DNA of 64,000 nucleotides from contig NC_090437.1 in assembly GCF_031143425.1 (NCBI RefSeq), positions 847,243,978-847,307,977 of the forward strand. The letters run 5' to 3'. Origin of the DNA: Pleurodeles waltl. Its lineage: Eukaryota > Chordata > Amphibia > Caudata > Salamandridae. Below are positions 41,956 to 54,250 of the stretch, one piece after another. The notes under the pieces are model-generated. The model was given only the letters and a program-made list of their open reading frames with translations, made no database searches and was not told the origin of the DNA. Every line of letters starts with the position of its first letter. Position 1 is the first letter of the stretch. The position numbers were made by a program, and so were the translations under genes.

Positions 41956-44900
41956 GTGGGCATCAAACCTTTAGCTATGCATGGGTGTTTGTTTCTGCCT
42001 GCCCAATGTCCTCAACCCTCACCCTGTGTCTGCTTGTATGCCCTATGACTCTATGTGTGTTTTGTGGACCTATTTTTGCCGATGTTAGCGTCTGTGTTCC
42101 GGCTTATGAACATTGGCACCTGGAATTCATGGCTTTTCTCTGGCATCCAGCAATCTACCACTCCTTCTTGCTCTACCCAAACCACAACTCCTAGCAGTTC
42201 TGCCTCACTGTTGATTTTTAGATCTTCCTTTCTCCTGCTCTCTCCTTTCTTTCCCTAGAGCTCAATTTCTTCTTCTGTGTACTCCTTGCCAACCAGGCAC
42301 CTTCTGATGACTATCAATAACCGCTGGAACCTCTTCCATTCTTAAGTCTATTTCATTGTCTCTGTCTCATTCATTCCTTTCTTCTCCTTTCTTACTTCTA
42401 AAACTTTAATTTGACTTCACAGCATCATAAAGCTCTACACATGCAGCCAACACAATATAACAAGTCTCCCTGTGTGTATGGATAACTGCATACCAATGTT
42501 GGAGTGTGCTTTAAAAAGCAATATTAACATGAAAAGCTTTCAATATATTGTGTAATGAAGCTGCATAGAAAATGTGTTAACATTGAAATGATGCACATGT
42601 TTGAAATGTGCCCACGGGGAGTGGCTACCAATGTATACGAGGACTAATGAAAGCTTGTTAATTCTTAATTCTATGCAATAATGTTTTGAGTTGTGCTAGC
42701 ATATTATAATTAGAGTTATGTATTAGGAGTTTTTGCTTATTAATTGTTAGGCCTTAGTTTAGCTACGGTCTGGGCCTAGTTGCCTGGTCTCATATTAAAC
42801 TGCATTTTTTAAACATGCAATGTGCTGTTTTCCTGAAGGACACGAAGCTGTACTTTTCCAGAAGTTAGATGTGTGTGTAGCCGTAGTAAATTCTTTCTCA
42901 TGAGAACTGACTTGCTCAAGGAGACATTCTTGCTGAATGCAACAGTGTAATTCGTAACAGGTGTAAGGACAACAAGAGTAGGAGAAAACAATGAAGATAC
43001 TGACTGGAGCGCAAAGTGTAGCTTTTCTTACCTGACATTCTAACTGATGAAGACGTCAATAACATGGACCAATTAGCGACATGAGAACTTTGGTTTGTGT
43101 AAAATTCTGGCAAAGGGTGTGAAGAATTATTGGACAGAGTTAAAGATGCACCAATTATTCTCCAATGAGGAATTAAGAGCAAATTAGGCAGTTTTGATTT
43201 AACCGCACGACCCAAGGAGAAATGGGGCCATTCTTTTGAGACTTTGTCATTTATTCTTCCCGTTACCTTAAACCATCCTCTACCCGTTTCGTACTGATAC
43301 TTACTTCTCTTCCATATGAGGGAAGAGTCCTACCCCTTAGCTATGCTGTATTGAGATGTTGCCCCGACTTATCTCTGCTGAAGGTGAATCGACTGATGTC
43401 CTGAGGACGAAGACTGATGCTGTTTGCTGATCTGTTGGATTGGTAACTATCTGATGCTAAATTGTAATTGTCTGTTTGCTTTCATTTCTAGGTACCAACT
43501 GCTATCTTGATAGAGTCCATAGTTAGATGTTTTCCAAATTCGTGTTTGCTAAAACGTTTTGCATGAATCCAAACATGCTAATGCTAATCTGAGGTTAGTT
43601 GAGGTGTTCACATATCTGATGCAAATAGACAAATGACTGAATTCATGCTTTGTTGAATCATGTATTACTGAGATTTTGCTAAGTTGCTTCATATTAATGA
43701 TGTGCCTAACCACTGAATGAATATTCTCTATGCTTTGATTAATTGCGTTCTAAATTGCTGATTAGAAGAGTTTAATGAGTTTTATTGTTATTGAGATTAA
43801 CAGAGATGACATTGGATAGTAACCAATAGGGAAATAAATATCCTAACACTTATCTAGCTTGTTGTGGTTATTTGTGACTGAAGGTCATGGTGTGTTCAAC
43901 TTTTGACTCTTATTAAATGTTATTGATTAGCTTGTTGATTAGTTACTGCGCATATAGATAGAGTTATTGATCTATTGATTTGTGATGCCAGAAAGATATC
44001 TCCTACTGGGAAGTCCCCGAACGTGGTCGAAAGGTTCATCGACCTAGGTGTGTCTCCTTGTAAGTTTACTTATCTAGGTTCTGACGCGTTAACACCAGTT
44101 AGTCTGTGGCACCCGTGTATTTGTTCATTTGCTCGTCTATGTACATGGCTGTTAGAGGGTTGTTGGTCTGTGTGTGCGTGGAGGTCTCCAGGTATGTTGC
44201 TCTGTATAGTTTCCTGGTGGTGCCATCTATATCAATTTGTGCTAAAACAAATGGCTTTCTCAATTCTTATTGTGTATTTGAGACATCGTGAGAAAATCGA
44301 AGGCCAGACATAGGTGTCACGGGGAGAAGAAGGGAAGAGCAGGGAGAATTATTATCAACTCTTCTGGCCTTGTTTAGACATTTTTAAAACCCAATATGTA
44401 CACATAAAGTACCTCCACGCTTGCTGTTTTTTGTTTTACATTTGCATAAACCTGGCACCCAAAACAGGTTTACACTTAAATGTAGTTCAATCTTCCTAAA
44501 AATGTAATCTCATCTAATGTAGAAATGTAGTTTTCCTTCCAACAGGAGCGCATCTAAACACTTGCATTCTTCATTCAACCAGAGCGTTCACAGACAGGAG
44601 CAGGATAAGAGTTTGAGAACCATCCTGTCTTTCATCAGGGTTTCTCTTTAGCAAGAAACGTTGCAATGGAAATAGTAGCTGATGTGTGTTATCTCTGATC
44701 TGAGTCATGAGCTGCGGTGAATAATTCTTTTTCACTGCTCAAAATGGCACTCCCTTTCCACGTGTGTAATCTGTGTTCCTTCACTGCTTGTCAGCCCTCC
44801 TCCTACAACTTGGCTGTAGGCTGCACAATAATCCTTTATATTTATACTTCATTCACTTGTTACTAAGTGGATATACTTCATGAAGTTTTGCACAAAATGC

Positions 44901-45971
44901 CATTCTTGAGTACTAACATAATCCAAAAGCTTATTTTACTCTTTGCTTAAAGTCTCTTCAGTTTTGGCCAGATCTATGTAAATCATTCTGCGAAACATAG
45001 ACATGGGAAGGGGCAGAAAACATCAAGGATGCCTCCGAGCGCCTTTTGGCGGCAAATTTACTGTGGAATGTAGATTGTTGGGTTGTCTTTATGACACTTC
45101 CAGAATGTGCTGTTTATTTACAAAATTGGCATATTGCAAAAGGTAATGAGAGCACTTGTTTAAAACCAATAGAGAACAAGCATCGTAAGTCAATAAGTTT
45201 CATCTTCAATAGGCGAGGCCTGATGTATTGTTTTTTCCAAAGCTTTTTGATCTTTATTTATTCTATTCGAAAGCATGGAAGCTGCTAAGCGCTACCAGGC
45301 TGTTGGCTTCCTTTTTTTGCACCGCTCCACGCTTTATTTTTATGTTTTCATTTTACCATTATGAAGTGGGTAGTGAACATTTTGGAACCGTAAATGTATT
45401 TTAAAAAGGCAAACACAGTGTGGAACTGAGCACATAAAGCTCAAGGTCTCTCAGGCTAACAAAATAAAATAAAAAACAATGATGATAAAGTGTGTGTGTA
45501 CTACTTTTTTTAATGTGCTCACATCCACAAAACTCTGTGGACAGAAATCAGCTCTGGCTGACAGACCTGTTAGCCAATGCCTATTACCAGCTGAACTACA
45601 GTATACAGTAGCTGAAAGATGCTCGCCAAAGTGTGTATGTGTGTGCTGCATGTTGTGTGATGACTACTTTTTTTTACTTTTTTGGAAGACAGCTAAGGCT
45701 GTCTCTAAGAATGAACCCCTGCGAAAAAGTTAGCATTCTGCCATGAAGTGTGTAATCGTTTCCACGAGCATATAGTGGTTTCACATTACATTTTGTTTTT
45801 CATTTTCCTGAAAGAAGTTGAATAGCACATTAGGTGTGACTAGAGAAAAGCTACAAAATGGGTCATTTTCCAATTACAAACAATAACTAACATCTTAAAC
45901 ACACACATATGCCCTCTCCCCAAGGCAAATATGTAGCAAATTGAAGTACATTGTTTTAGGACAAAAGAAAT
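41956..45971. other. No recognisable gene
   Basis: About 4 kb of AT-rich DNA. A CTGATG-hairpin-GAAGAC sequence near 43393-43415 is only vaguely hammerhead-like. Short open frames (43975-44313, 44314-44499, 45046-45288, 45479-45733) have no family features. Confidence 0.5.
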
Positions 45972-45974
45972 CAT

Positions 45975-47209
45975 GGGCCTTATTACAACTGTGGCGGTCC
46001 GAAACTTGGACCGCCAGAACCGTGGGGAGAAGAACACCATGAGGCTGGTAGACTCCCCCTTCCCTTTCATGAGGTTTCCACTGGGTTGACGGGTGGAAAC
46101 CTTAAAAATCAGACGTTTCCGCCGGTCAGCCCAGTGGAAACTGTGCAATGAAAATGAAGCATGTTCAAATAGTAGGAAAAAATCTAAAGCTTATTCGAAA
46201 ACAATAAAACCATCAATCAGTCATTGGACATGTAATTTAATTACATCCTAACTTCATTCATATTTATTTAGCCAACTCCAAGAAACATCAAATACATTTA
46301 TATCTAATACAAAAACAAATAACTACTTTACTTTACACCGGATTTTATAAAATAACAACCAACTTTTGAAAATCGCTGTATGCACAAGGTTTTTTCCTCA
46401 TCTCCTAAATTATGTCTATTGTGGTCAACTCCACTGTAAATTACATAGATCCACATGAAAGAGATGGTTGCTGTCACATCTCTAATGCTCTTTGTTTGTT
46501 AACCTTAATAATACCGAGATGTCTTTCCAAAGTCCTTATAGATCAACTCTCTTTTCTTTGCAACCCCTCTACACAAACCAAGATCGACGCGTTTCATCCC
46601 TTTCCCTGCTTGGGCCTCTTCAGGTCCAATGTTGCGATTAAAAACCTGTACTTTTTAACCTTGACTGGCGCCCAAACATTGATTTTTCTTATTAGTCCTT
46701 TCAAAAAGATGTGAATATTCCAATGTACTTCTTTCAGCTGCTGTGGTGCTAATAATGTTGCCTCGCATGTAGTGTGAGCGCGTGTTACCAGTTTGTAAAA
46801 CGTCAGTGGAAACTGTGCAGCAGCATTGGCCTTCGCTCCTCATGGAGGCAAGGCCATTGCCATCACACAGAGGGTGTCTCCAGCATCCTCAGAATCGGCA
46901 CTGTCTGTGCTGGGAAGGGGGGCCCCTGCACTGCCCACAGCATGGTTGTGGGCAGTGTAGGGGCCTCATTGTGGCCCTCAGCACTGCCTTTCCACCAACC
47001 TTTTGATGGTGGGGACCCTGCCATGAAAAGGCTGGCGGAAAGGAGACTCATTATCAGCACCGCCCTGGCTGACCACGACTCTGACCCCCGCCAACCAGTC
47101 AGTCCAACCTCCAAGGTCGTAATATGGCGGTCGGACCGCCAGGGGTGCACAGTCCGACCTCCACCGCAAGTTAGAAGGTCTTAAGACCACCAGACTCATA
47201 AGGAGGCCC
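45975..47209. mobile_element. Harbinger-type MITE, CAT TSD, split by a retroposed insert
   Basis: Ends GGGCCTTATTACAAC and, inverted, GGGCCTCCTTATGAG, flanked by CAT at 45972-45974 and 47210-47212. GGACCGCC-type subterminal motifs are present at both ends. A 656-bp insert (46148-46803) with its own 16-bp TSD separates the halves. Without it the MITE is roughly 565 bp. Confidence 0.8.
46148..46803 (-). mobile_element. Retroposed insert with 16-bp TSD and hammerhead-like motif
   Basis: Flanked by CAGTGGAAACTGTGCA at 46132-46147 and 46804-46819, in the middle of a MITE, so the borders are certain. The interior is AT-rich and contains, on the minus strand, CCTGAAGAGGCCC...ATGAAACGCGTC (46614-46577). 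TSD length and motif fit target-primed insertion of a truncated Penelope-type or retrozyme-like element. No protein coding seen. Confidence 0.7.
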
Positions 47210-47212
47210 CAT

Positions 47213-47627
47213 ATCTCTTAAAAGAAGTTAATTGATAGAATCGATTAATGTGTGATTGATTATTTCTGAAACATACCATGCCGCAGCTGGTGCTCAATGT
47301 CACACAGGGTTGTTACTGCTAATTTCACAATAGAGAATGCTGACAGTGCTGAGGCTGCAAATGTGAGTACTGTGCCTATGGTATGCTTTGCAGCAGTTGT
47401 AGCTTCCTGTTACCTCCCTGCTTTTCTGCAACTAAGTGTTTCCCATGCAGATGTCCTGCAGTGCTGTGTTTGCTGGACCGAGTGTTGTTCAGACTGTTGT
47501 TCGGTTGAACATGGAAGCTCCAAAGTCTGATAGTAAAAGCAGAGATGTTGCATGCTGCAGTGAGCAAGGAAGAGAGTGACATTTAGATAAACAATGTTTG
47601 TGATGGTGCCATGATTATTACCTCCAG
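47213..47627. other. No recognisable feature
   Basis: Between the MITE and the DIRS-like element. One 77-codon open frame has no recognisable motif. Confidence 0.5.
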
Positions 47628-48089
47628 ACTCCCCTTGTCCTCATCCCATACCTTACAAATGAGATAACTATCTACGCTCACAGAAAAAAAGAACAGAGGA
47701 ATGCCCATATTACTGCCCCTCCCCCTCCTACTGGGGACTACATAAGCAGTATTTTACCAGCATTCTATCTGTTCTTTTTTCTGTCGACACATAATCAGGA
47801 CAAAGATAGGGCCCGCTCCTGCTGAGCTCAAGGGCCTCTGGTTTGTGCATTGCAGTCATAGTTCGGTTGATCTCCCAGCTGGGCAGGGAGTTTACATGCA
47901 GCAGTAGCACATGACCCTGACTGCAGGGCTTGCAGGGAGATGCCCAGAGCATTTTTCCTATCCAGCAGTGGTTGAAACTCTTTGGTTCCATTGCTACAGA
48001 GGTGTTCACAGTCCTTGGGCCCCTTTTTATCTTCATTCTCTGTGGTACCATCTTCACTTCTTTTGGGATTGGAAGCCTGTGAATTATGG

Positions 48090-50010
48090 GTGTATGGTTT
48101 CAGTGACGGAAGGTGTCATCAGGGCTCTGAGGTGGTTGACATTGCTAGAGTCCCTTTCCAAGGGAGTGCCATTGCAGCAGGATCCACCCTTGGTTCTCAC
48201 AACATACACCATTTCTTTTGGTTGGGATGCCACTCTGCAGGTGGAGCCAATGAAAGGTTGGTGGTCCCTGATGGAAAGCAGGTTCTACTCCAATTGAAGG
48301 GAACTCATGGCCGTGTACAGAGCAATGATAGGTTTCAGGCTCCTTCTTGTAGGCTTAAATCTGGTGGTCAGGTCGGACAACCAGGTTCTGGTGGTTGTCT
48401 GAACATCCAGAGGGGGATTTATCCAATTCCTTGAATGCTGTGGCTACTGTGATTTTTTAATGGGGGGAACTTGCAATCTCTAGTTTCAGTGTACATCAAG
48501 GGAATCAATATTGGGCTTGCGGATTCCCTCAGTTGGGTATTTTTCCCTTCCGAAGAAATAGTTTTAACCAGAGTTGTATTTCATCAGTTGTGCAAGAGGT
48601 TTAGTGTGCCCTTTCTCGACATCTTTGCTTGCCAGCACAATGTGCAAGTTCCCAGGTTCTGCTCTTGTGATCCTCAGAGAGGGGTTTGAGGGATGGAAGC
48701 CTTTACTCTGCCTTGGCCAGTTCAGCTGTTGTACCCTTTTCCTACAGTTCTGCTGATCTCCAGGTTGATCAGTCAGCTGATGAAGGAGGACAATGTGATG
48801 ATAGTGGTGATTCAGTTTTGGGCTAAGCAATAATGGTTTCCCAGACTCAAGCTGCTGGCACTCCAGGGTCCGTGGAGGATTCCTTGCTTTACATTCCCTC
48901 TGAGAGCCTCTTCTTTCCTGTCCTCCAGAAGGTGCACCTCTTGGTGTGGAAGTTGAGAGGAGGGGCTTTCAGCAGAAGGGTCTGTAAAAACAGTTAGCAG
49001 AGGCTACAACAGAGTCCAGGAAGCCTGCCACTTTGAAATCCTATGTGTGACATTGGGATAGTGGTCGCAGGTGGTGTGAGGCTTTTTATCCTCCTACTCT
49101 GGACTATCAACTGTGATGTGCTGCAGTTTTTATGGGGTGGTTTTGGGAAATGATTAGCAGTTTCCACCTTGAGGGCTCAGTGGGTGGCTGTTAAGTGGTA
49201 ATTTGCCTGATGCTGATGACTTGGTATCAAGGTTGGTATGCAGGTTCTTTCTTCCACACCCTTTTGTTAAACCCTTTTTTTCTTTGTGGAATTCGCCATT
49301 GGTTGTGAAAATGACTTTGCTTTCCCCTACTTTTGAACCCGTGGAATCAGTTGACATAAAGTATGTGACTTTTAAGGTTGTCTTTGTGGTAGCAATTCCC
49401 TTAGTTAAATGAATTGGCGAGTTAGGGGCCCTTATGGCAAGGGAACTATTTTTGTTATTTTCTGAGGATGGCGTGACTCTCCACTTGGATTGTTCCTTTG
49501 TTCCAAAGGGGGTGTCCCAGTTTCATTGTAATCAGAAGTCGATCCTTTCTGCCTTGACTTTAGAAGGGGATTCTGAATTGGACCTTAAATGGGAAATGTT
49601 GGATGTCAAAAAACCCTGTCTGTCTATTTGGACAGGACTCATTATTTTCGTAAAACTGATTCTTTGTTTTTTTCTTTTAGGTCCTTTTCCAGGGGGGGAA
49701 ATGCTTCTTCTTTGTTCATCAGCAGGTAGCTTAAGCAGATAATTTTTTAGGTGTATTCCTTGCCCAGTACTCCTCCTCCAGTGGGGGTTCACAGCAGGTC
49801 ATCCTGGGGAGTGGCTGCTACTTGGACAGAACTGAAGGGCATCTCCATTTCGGAGATTTGTTGAGTAGCCACTTGGGCTACTCCAAATACGTTTGTGAAA
49901 CATTACCATTTGCAAAATGTGTTTGGTGATGATACTAACTTTAGTTTGGGGTTTTGTAGTCTATGATTTCTTGATGTGCCCTCTCGGTTGTATCTGAATA
50001 AATCACTTGG
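48090..50010 (+). pseudogene. DIRS-like RNase H and tyrosine recombinase remnants
   Basis: 48100-48470 resembles the DIRS RNase H block (RALRWLT, VLTTYTISFGWDA, WWSLMESRFY, then RELMAVYRA and VVRSDNQ), with stops. 49200-49930 resembles the recombinase C-terminal half (VDIKYVTFKVVFVVAI, then SEDGVTLHLDCSFVPKGVSQF, then FVKHYHLQN in shifted frames). Several frameshifts and stops. The recombinase would insert circular cDNA; this copy is inactive. Confidence 0.7.
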
Positions 50011-50108
50011 GGTGTCACCTTCATTTCAAGTGTCTCTCTGTTTTTAATTATGTTTCCTTTTCTGTCTGATTTAGAAAGTTCGGTTCTGTGGCTTGGGTAT
50101 ACCTAATT

Positions 50109-50425
50109 GTAAGGAATGGGACAAGGGCAAGTGGGTCCGCTGGGTAATGTCTAATTACTGAACAGTAATCTTCATTACTCCTGGTCCTGTTGCCCTTGTC
50201 CCATTCCTTACGCCCCTCCCTTTCTACTGAATTGCAGGCCTTTATTTGGTGTGCTTGGTAGTTCAGATAGAATGCTGGGTAAGTATTGCTCATAAAGTCT
50301 CCAGTAGGAGTGGGACAAGCAGCATTACAGGCATTCCTCTGTTCTTTTTTCCTGTGGGCAGAGATAGTCATCTCATTTGTAAGGAATGGGATGAAGGCAA
50401 CAGGACCAGGAGTAATGAAGATTAC
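50109..50425. repeat. Complementary repeats at the DIRS 3' end
   Basis: GTAAGGAATGGGACAAGGGCAA (50109-50130) is inverted at 50190-50211, and the ~46-bp stretch 50165-50211 is inverted at 50379-50425. The layout fits terminal and internal complementary regions used for DIRS circle formation. Confidence 0.75.
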
Positions 50426-50440
50426 GGTGAGTAATTAGAC

Positions 50441-51399
50441 AATAGTGTAGCCATTGGTACCCCCTAGTCATCTGTAAGTGAATGGAGACCCACAAAATAA
50501 AATGTTAGTCCAAATGCCCGTAAGAGGTATCTGAGGTGGCCGGGTCCATGTACAAATCTGTAAGAGAAGTTCCTTGGTGCCTGACTGAAACAGGACCACA
50601 TATCCGGGTAATATGGAATACATGTACAGCCCATTAAAGGTATAATTGAGGCATTAGCATTTTGGTTTATAATTACATTTATGTAGCTCTGGAATCATTT
50701 TTTCACCCTAGTTAAGCAGAGCCCCCTTCGTATCGAGTCCCACAAAATGGTAATCTTTCTTAGAAGCTACCACTCTCAATTCTCTGCACTCCCTTTTGGG
50801 TGAGGTATCTGCATTTAGCAACTGGTTATCCAGCTCCCTGACACAGCGGTTCTGCTTCATATTAAATAAAGTCTTCTAGAGTGAAACCCTCGGCTCCATG
50901 GTAGTCTGAAGACCTGAGAAATACAAAAGTGCATTGCAAAGCCCTAGAACGCCAGCGGGGTAAGAATTATAAAGAGGAAGTTAAAGGGTTATATCGAAGG
51001 GCTGTCGAGAAACATAATCATAACATCTTTTTGAATAAGCATCATTTCTTCCCAGGCAGGATAGAAAGTGATAAGAATCCTTCCAGAAATATCTTTTTCA
51101 TCTTGAAGGGCTTTCTCTCCCTCAGAGCCTGCCCCAATACTATAATTCTATCACAGGACCTGTGTAATTGCCTATCAGCCCTTTTTTAAAGAGGAAATGT
51201 TGAACATGATGTCCTCCTTCTGGCCTGAAGTTCCTGGTAGCATTGCACAAGAGTGGGAGCACGCTGCATGCCATACCAGCACACAATTTCCCCAAATGCA
51301 TTGTGGTAAATGCATTGCTTGATAACTCAGGTCAGTTTAAAATTTTTAGTTTTCATCATTATTGGTGCAGTCAGTGCTGTGTATCTCTAGACACCTGTT
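50441..51399. other. No recognisable feature
   Basis: AT-rich; may include more of the adjacent LINE, but nothing is clear enough to call. Confidence 0.5.
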
Positions 51400-52283
51400 T
51401 CAGGACATTTAACTAGAGCTGTCGGTTTCTCCTGCTTGACAGATGCGAATGATACCCAGATGGTGGTTTCCATCTCTGACAATCTGGGTGAAGCCCAGGG
51501 TCGTTTCTCTGCTTGTATGTCAGCTATATTTGATTTGGTAAATTACAGCTTTGAAAGCTCAACATGGAGAAAACGGAGACACTTCGATTTGAAACTAATA
51601 GTCCTAGCTTGTGCTTTAAGTGGTGGCCTGTAGAACTGGGCTCATTACCCACTCCCATTCTTTCCTCCAGAAATCTAGCTATGTGTCATTCACAGCACAA
51701 ATGAATACCCATAAATACTGGTATCTAAATTGTATGCTCTGCTTCTACCCATCCATAAAATGTTCCCATCTTTGCCTGTCTCTGTTCATACGACCACAAT
51801 CCAGGCCGTTTTCTCTTCCCCCTTGGACTATGCACAGTGCATTATATTTAGGCATGCCGGCTTATCTTCTACACATATTGCAAAATGTGAACTATTTTTA
51901 ATCTTTCTCTGGGACCTGCAGTAAAATCTTTACTCCCGAAGCTTAACTGGCTACCTATTCAACAGAGGTGTCTTTTAAGACACTGCCTGGCTTTGAAAGC
52001 CATTAAGTCTATTGGCCCTGCCTTTTTGTCACAAATATCTGTTTGTATCTAACCTCACGCACGCTCTATTCTTTTAGAGCCAGTTTTCTATGGGATCCCA
52101 GTTTTAGGCATCATTGTATTTGAGGGCACTCTTTCTTGTACCACATCACTGACCTTTGGAACTACCTGCCTGCTGCTATGAAGCTGGCATCTGATTCCCT
52201 TTCTTTTAGAGTGCTATAACATGGCTGTTTCAGCAGTTGCAATGTGCTGACTTGTTTGTACGTTTTCAGTGCAAGGACACTCT
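51400..52283 (+). pseudogene. CR1/L2-type LINE RT C terminus, 5' part
   Basis: Decayed RT: DANDTQMVVSISDN near 51441 corresponds to the YADDTQ catalytic box. LNMEKTETLRFE near 51560 is the following helix. LDYAQCIIFRHAG around 51823 and LNWLPIQQR near 51940 match the LDYCN and LHWLPV blocks of CR1/L2-type LINEs. Frameshifts and stops are frequent. The Harbinger element is inserted at 52284; the LINE tail continues at 60799. Confidence 0.75.
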
Positions 52284-52470
52284 GATGGTCATTATAACCC
52301 TGGTGGTCAGTGTTAAAGCGGCGGTAAAACCACCAACAGGCCGGCGGTAAAAAAAATGGAATTACGACCGTGGCGGAAACCGCCAACATAGACAGCCACT
52401 TTAACACTCCGACCGGCATGGTGGTACAAACAAACACCGCGGAGGTAACCGCCAACAGACAGGCGGAACA
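52284..52470 (+). repeat. Left TIR and GGCGG subterminal motifs, copy 2
   Basis: After the TIR come repeated CCGCCAACA and GGCGGTAA motifs (52318-52470), matching the right end of copy 1 (12636-12440) in order and spacing. Candidate binding sites for element-encoded proteins. Confidence 0.75.
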
Positions 52471-53184
52471 CAATGTACCGCCCACAGAATTACAAGCCAC
52501 CAATCCGCCACCTTTTCCGGGGCGGATTCACCGCAAACAAAAACACGGCGGAAACAGGACTTCGAAGAGAAAACGCTCACCTCTACACACCCCACGAGGA
52601 ACCAGGACGCCATGGAACCGGAACTTCAGATACTCCCAGCCTTTATCTTCCTGCTCCTCTACCAGGAGCACGAACGCCAGTGGTGAAGACCACAGTGAGT
52701 ATTGCACCTACGACACAGGGGAGGGGGGAGGGAAAAGAGAGTGACACACACACACACACAACACCCCCACCCCCACCCTCACCCTCAACACCATACACAC
52801 AAATACATATTGATACATCACAGTTACACCCCCCAAACTCCCCTGGAAGAATGCAAAGACAAAAGGAAATGAGTCGAATGATTGTAATATATCAAAATAC
52901 AGTAATCAAAAATATTTACATATCTACACATTTACACTATGAACAATTATATACACCAAGAACACAAGTCCAAGGGATTCCACCATCATAGTCCGTAGAC
53001 CACTGGGCCCAAAAGGCATGGGCGAGGCCAGCACTCAATACCCGAACAAGATGGAGAGAACACTGCAGGGGCATCAGATAGAAATAATACAGGCACCTCA
53101 GGGGGAAGGGAAGGGGGGGCATCTCAGCCAGCTGAGTGCACGACGTCAGCTCCACGAGGGGGGTCCATGCCCATTGATGTATCC

Positions 53185-53665
53185 TGGGGAGTGCAAAGCC
53201 ACAGTCTCTCAAGTCTCTCCAGTGGGTGGGTTGCCCACTGCTTTATCCTGGGGAGTGCAAAGCCACAGTCTCCCAAGTCTCTACAGTGGATGGGTTGCCC
53301 ACTGTTCAATCCTGGGGAGTGCAAAGCCATAGTCTCTCAAGTCGATAACAGTGGGTGGGTTGCCCACTGTTCAATCCTGGGGAGTGCAAAGCCACAGTCT
53401 CTCAAGTCTCTCCAGTGGGTGGGTTGGCCACTGCTTTTTCCTGGGGAGTGCAAAGCCACAGTCTCTCAAGTCTCTACAGTGGGTGGGTTGCCCACTGTTC
53501 AATCCTGGGGAGTGCAAAGCCACAGTCTCTCAAGTCGATAACAGTGGGTGGGTTGCCCACTGTTCAATCCTGGGGAGTGCAAAGCCACAGTCTCTCAAGT
53601 CTCTACAGTGGGTGGGTTGCCCACTTTTCAATCCTGGGGCGTGCAAAGCCACAGTCCCTCAAGTG
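53185..53665. repeat. 64-bp tandem array, ~8 units
   Basis: Units around GAGTGCAAAGCCACAGTCTC with CAGTGGGTGGGTTGCCCACT, period 64 bp. Same unit as copy 1 (11527-11770), inverted and expanded. Confidence 0.9.
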
Positions 53666-53839
53666 GATAACAGTCTCCACTGGTTCTGGAGGGGGCTTGG
53701 TGCCCAGAGTGCCTCATCCTGCCAAGGACAGAGGTAGTGGATGTAACTTTCCACTGATTCTGGAGAGAGCTTGGTGCCCACAGTGCTTCATCCTGCCCGA
53801 GGCGGCCTCAGTAGCGTAGTAATCATTGGCACTCACTGT

Positions 53840-54250
53840 CCTGCGGTGGTGCTGGCGGTCTTGTCATGGGCAGCGGGGCTGGTACTGGTGGTCCTGTCTT
53901 GGGCAGCGGGGCTGCTGGCGGTCTTGTCCTGGGCAGCGGGCTGCTGCTGGCGGTCCTGTCTTGGGCAGCGGGGCTGCTGGCGGTCTTGTCCTGGGCAGCG
54001 GGGCTGCTGCTGGCGGTCTTGTCTTGGGCAGCGGGGCTGCTGGTGGTCTTGTCCTGGGCAGCGGGGCTGCTGCTGGCAGTCTTGTCTTGGGCAGCGGGGC
54101 TGCTGGCGGTCTTGTCCTGGGCTGCGGGGCTGCTGCTGGCGGTACTGTCTTGGGCAGCGGGGCTGCTGGCGGTCTTGTCCTGGGCAGTGGGGCTGCTGCT
54201 GGCGTTCTTGTCTTGGGCAGCGGGGCTGCTGCTGGCGGTCTTGTCCGCCG
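53840..54250 (-). repeat. Coding minisatellite in gene B tail, copy 2
   Basis: Alternating ~30- and ~33-bp units with CTGCTGGCGGTCTTGTC and TGGGCAGCGGGG. One minus-strand frame gives KTASSPAAQD-like repeats. It sits where copy 1 has the unrelated GKGPRESSKE repeat. Confidence 0.8.

Larger units (their letters stand above)
47628..50440 (+). mobile_element. Decayed DIRS-like retrotransposon
   Basis: Left end (47630-47720) and 50318-50399 are inverted copies (CATCCCATACCTTACAAATG versus CATTTGTAAGGAATGGGATG). A second inverted pair lies at 50165-50211 and 50379-50425, and a third at 50109-50130 versus 50190-50211. Inverted terminal repeats plus internal complementary sequence are the DIRS plan. 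Coding remnants of RNase H and tyrosine recombinase lie between. RT is missing. Confidence 0.75.

Noticed and set aside
43393..43415. CTGATG-hairpin-GAAGAC resembling a hammerhead
   Set aside because: The core lacks the GA after CUGAUG and has GAAGAC instead of GAAAC; too far from consensus.
42634..43600. Possible solo LTR
   Set aside because: Some LTR-like composition but no paired copy, no TG...CA ends that I can fix and no TSD.
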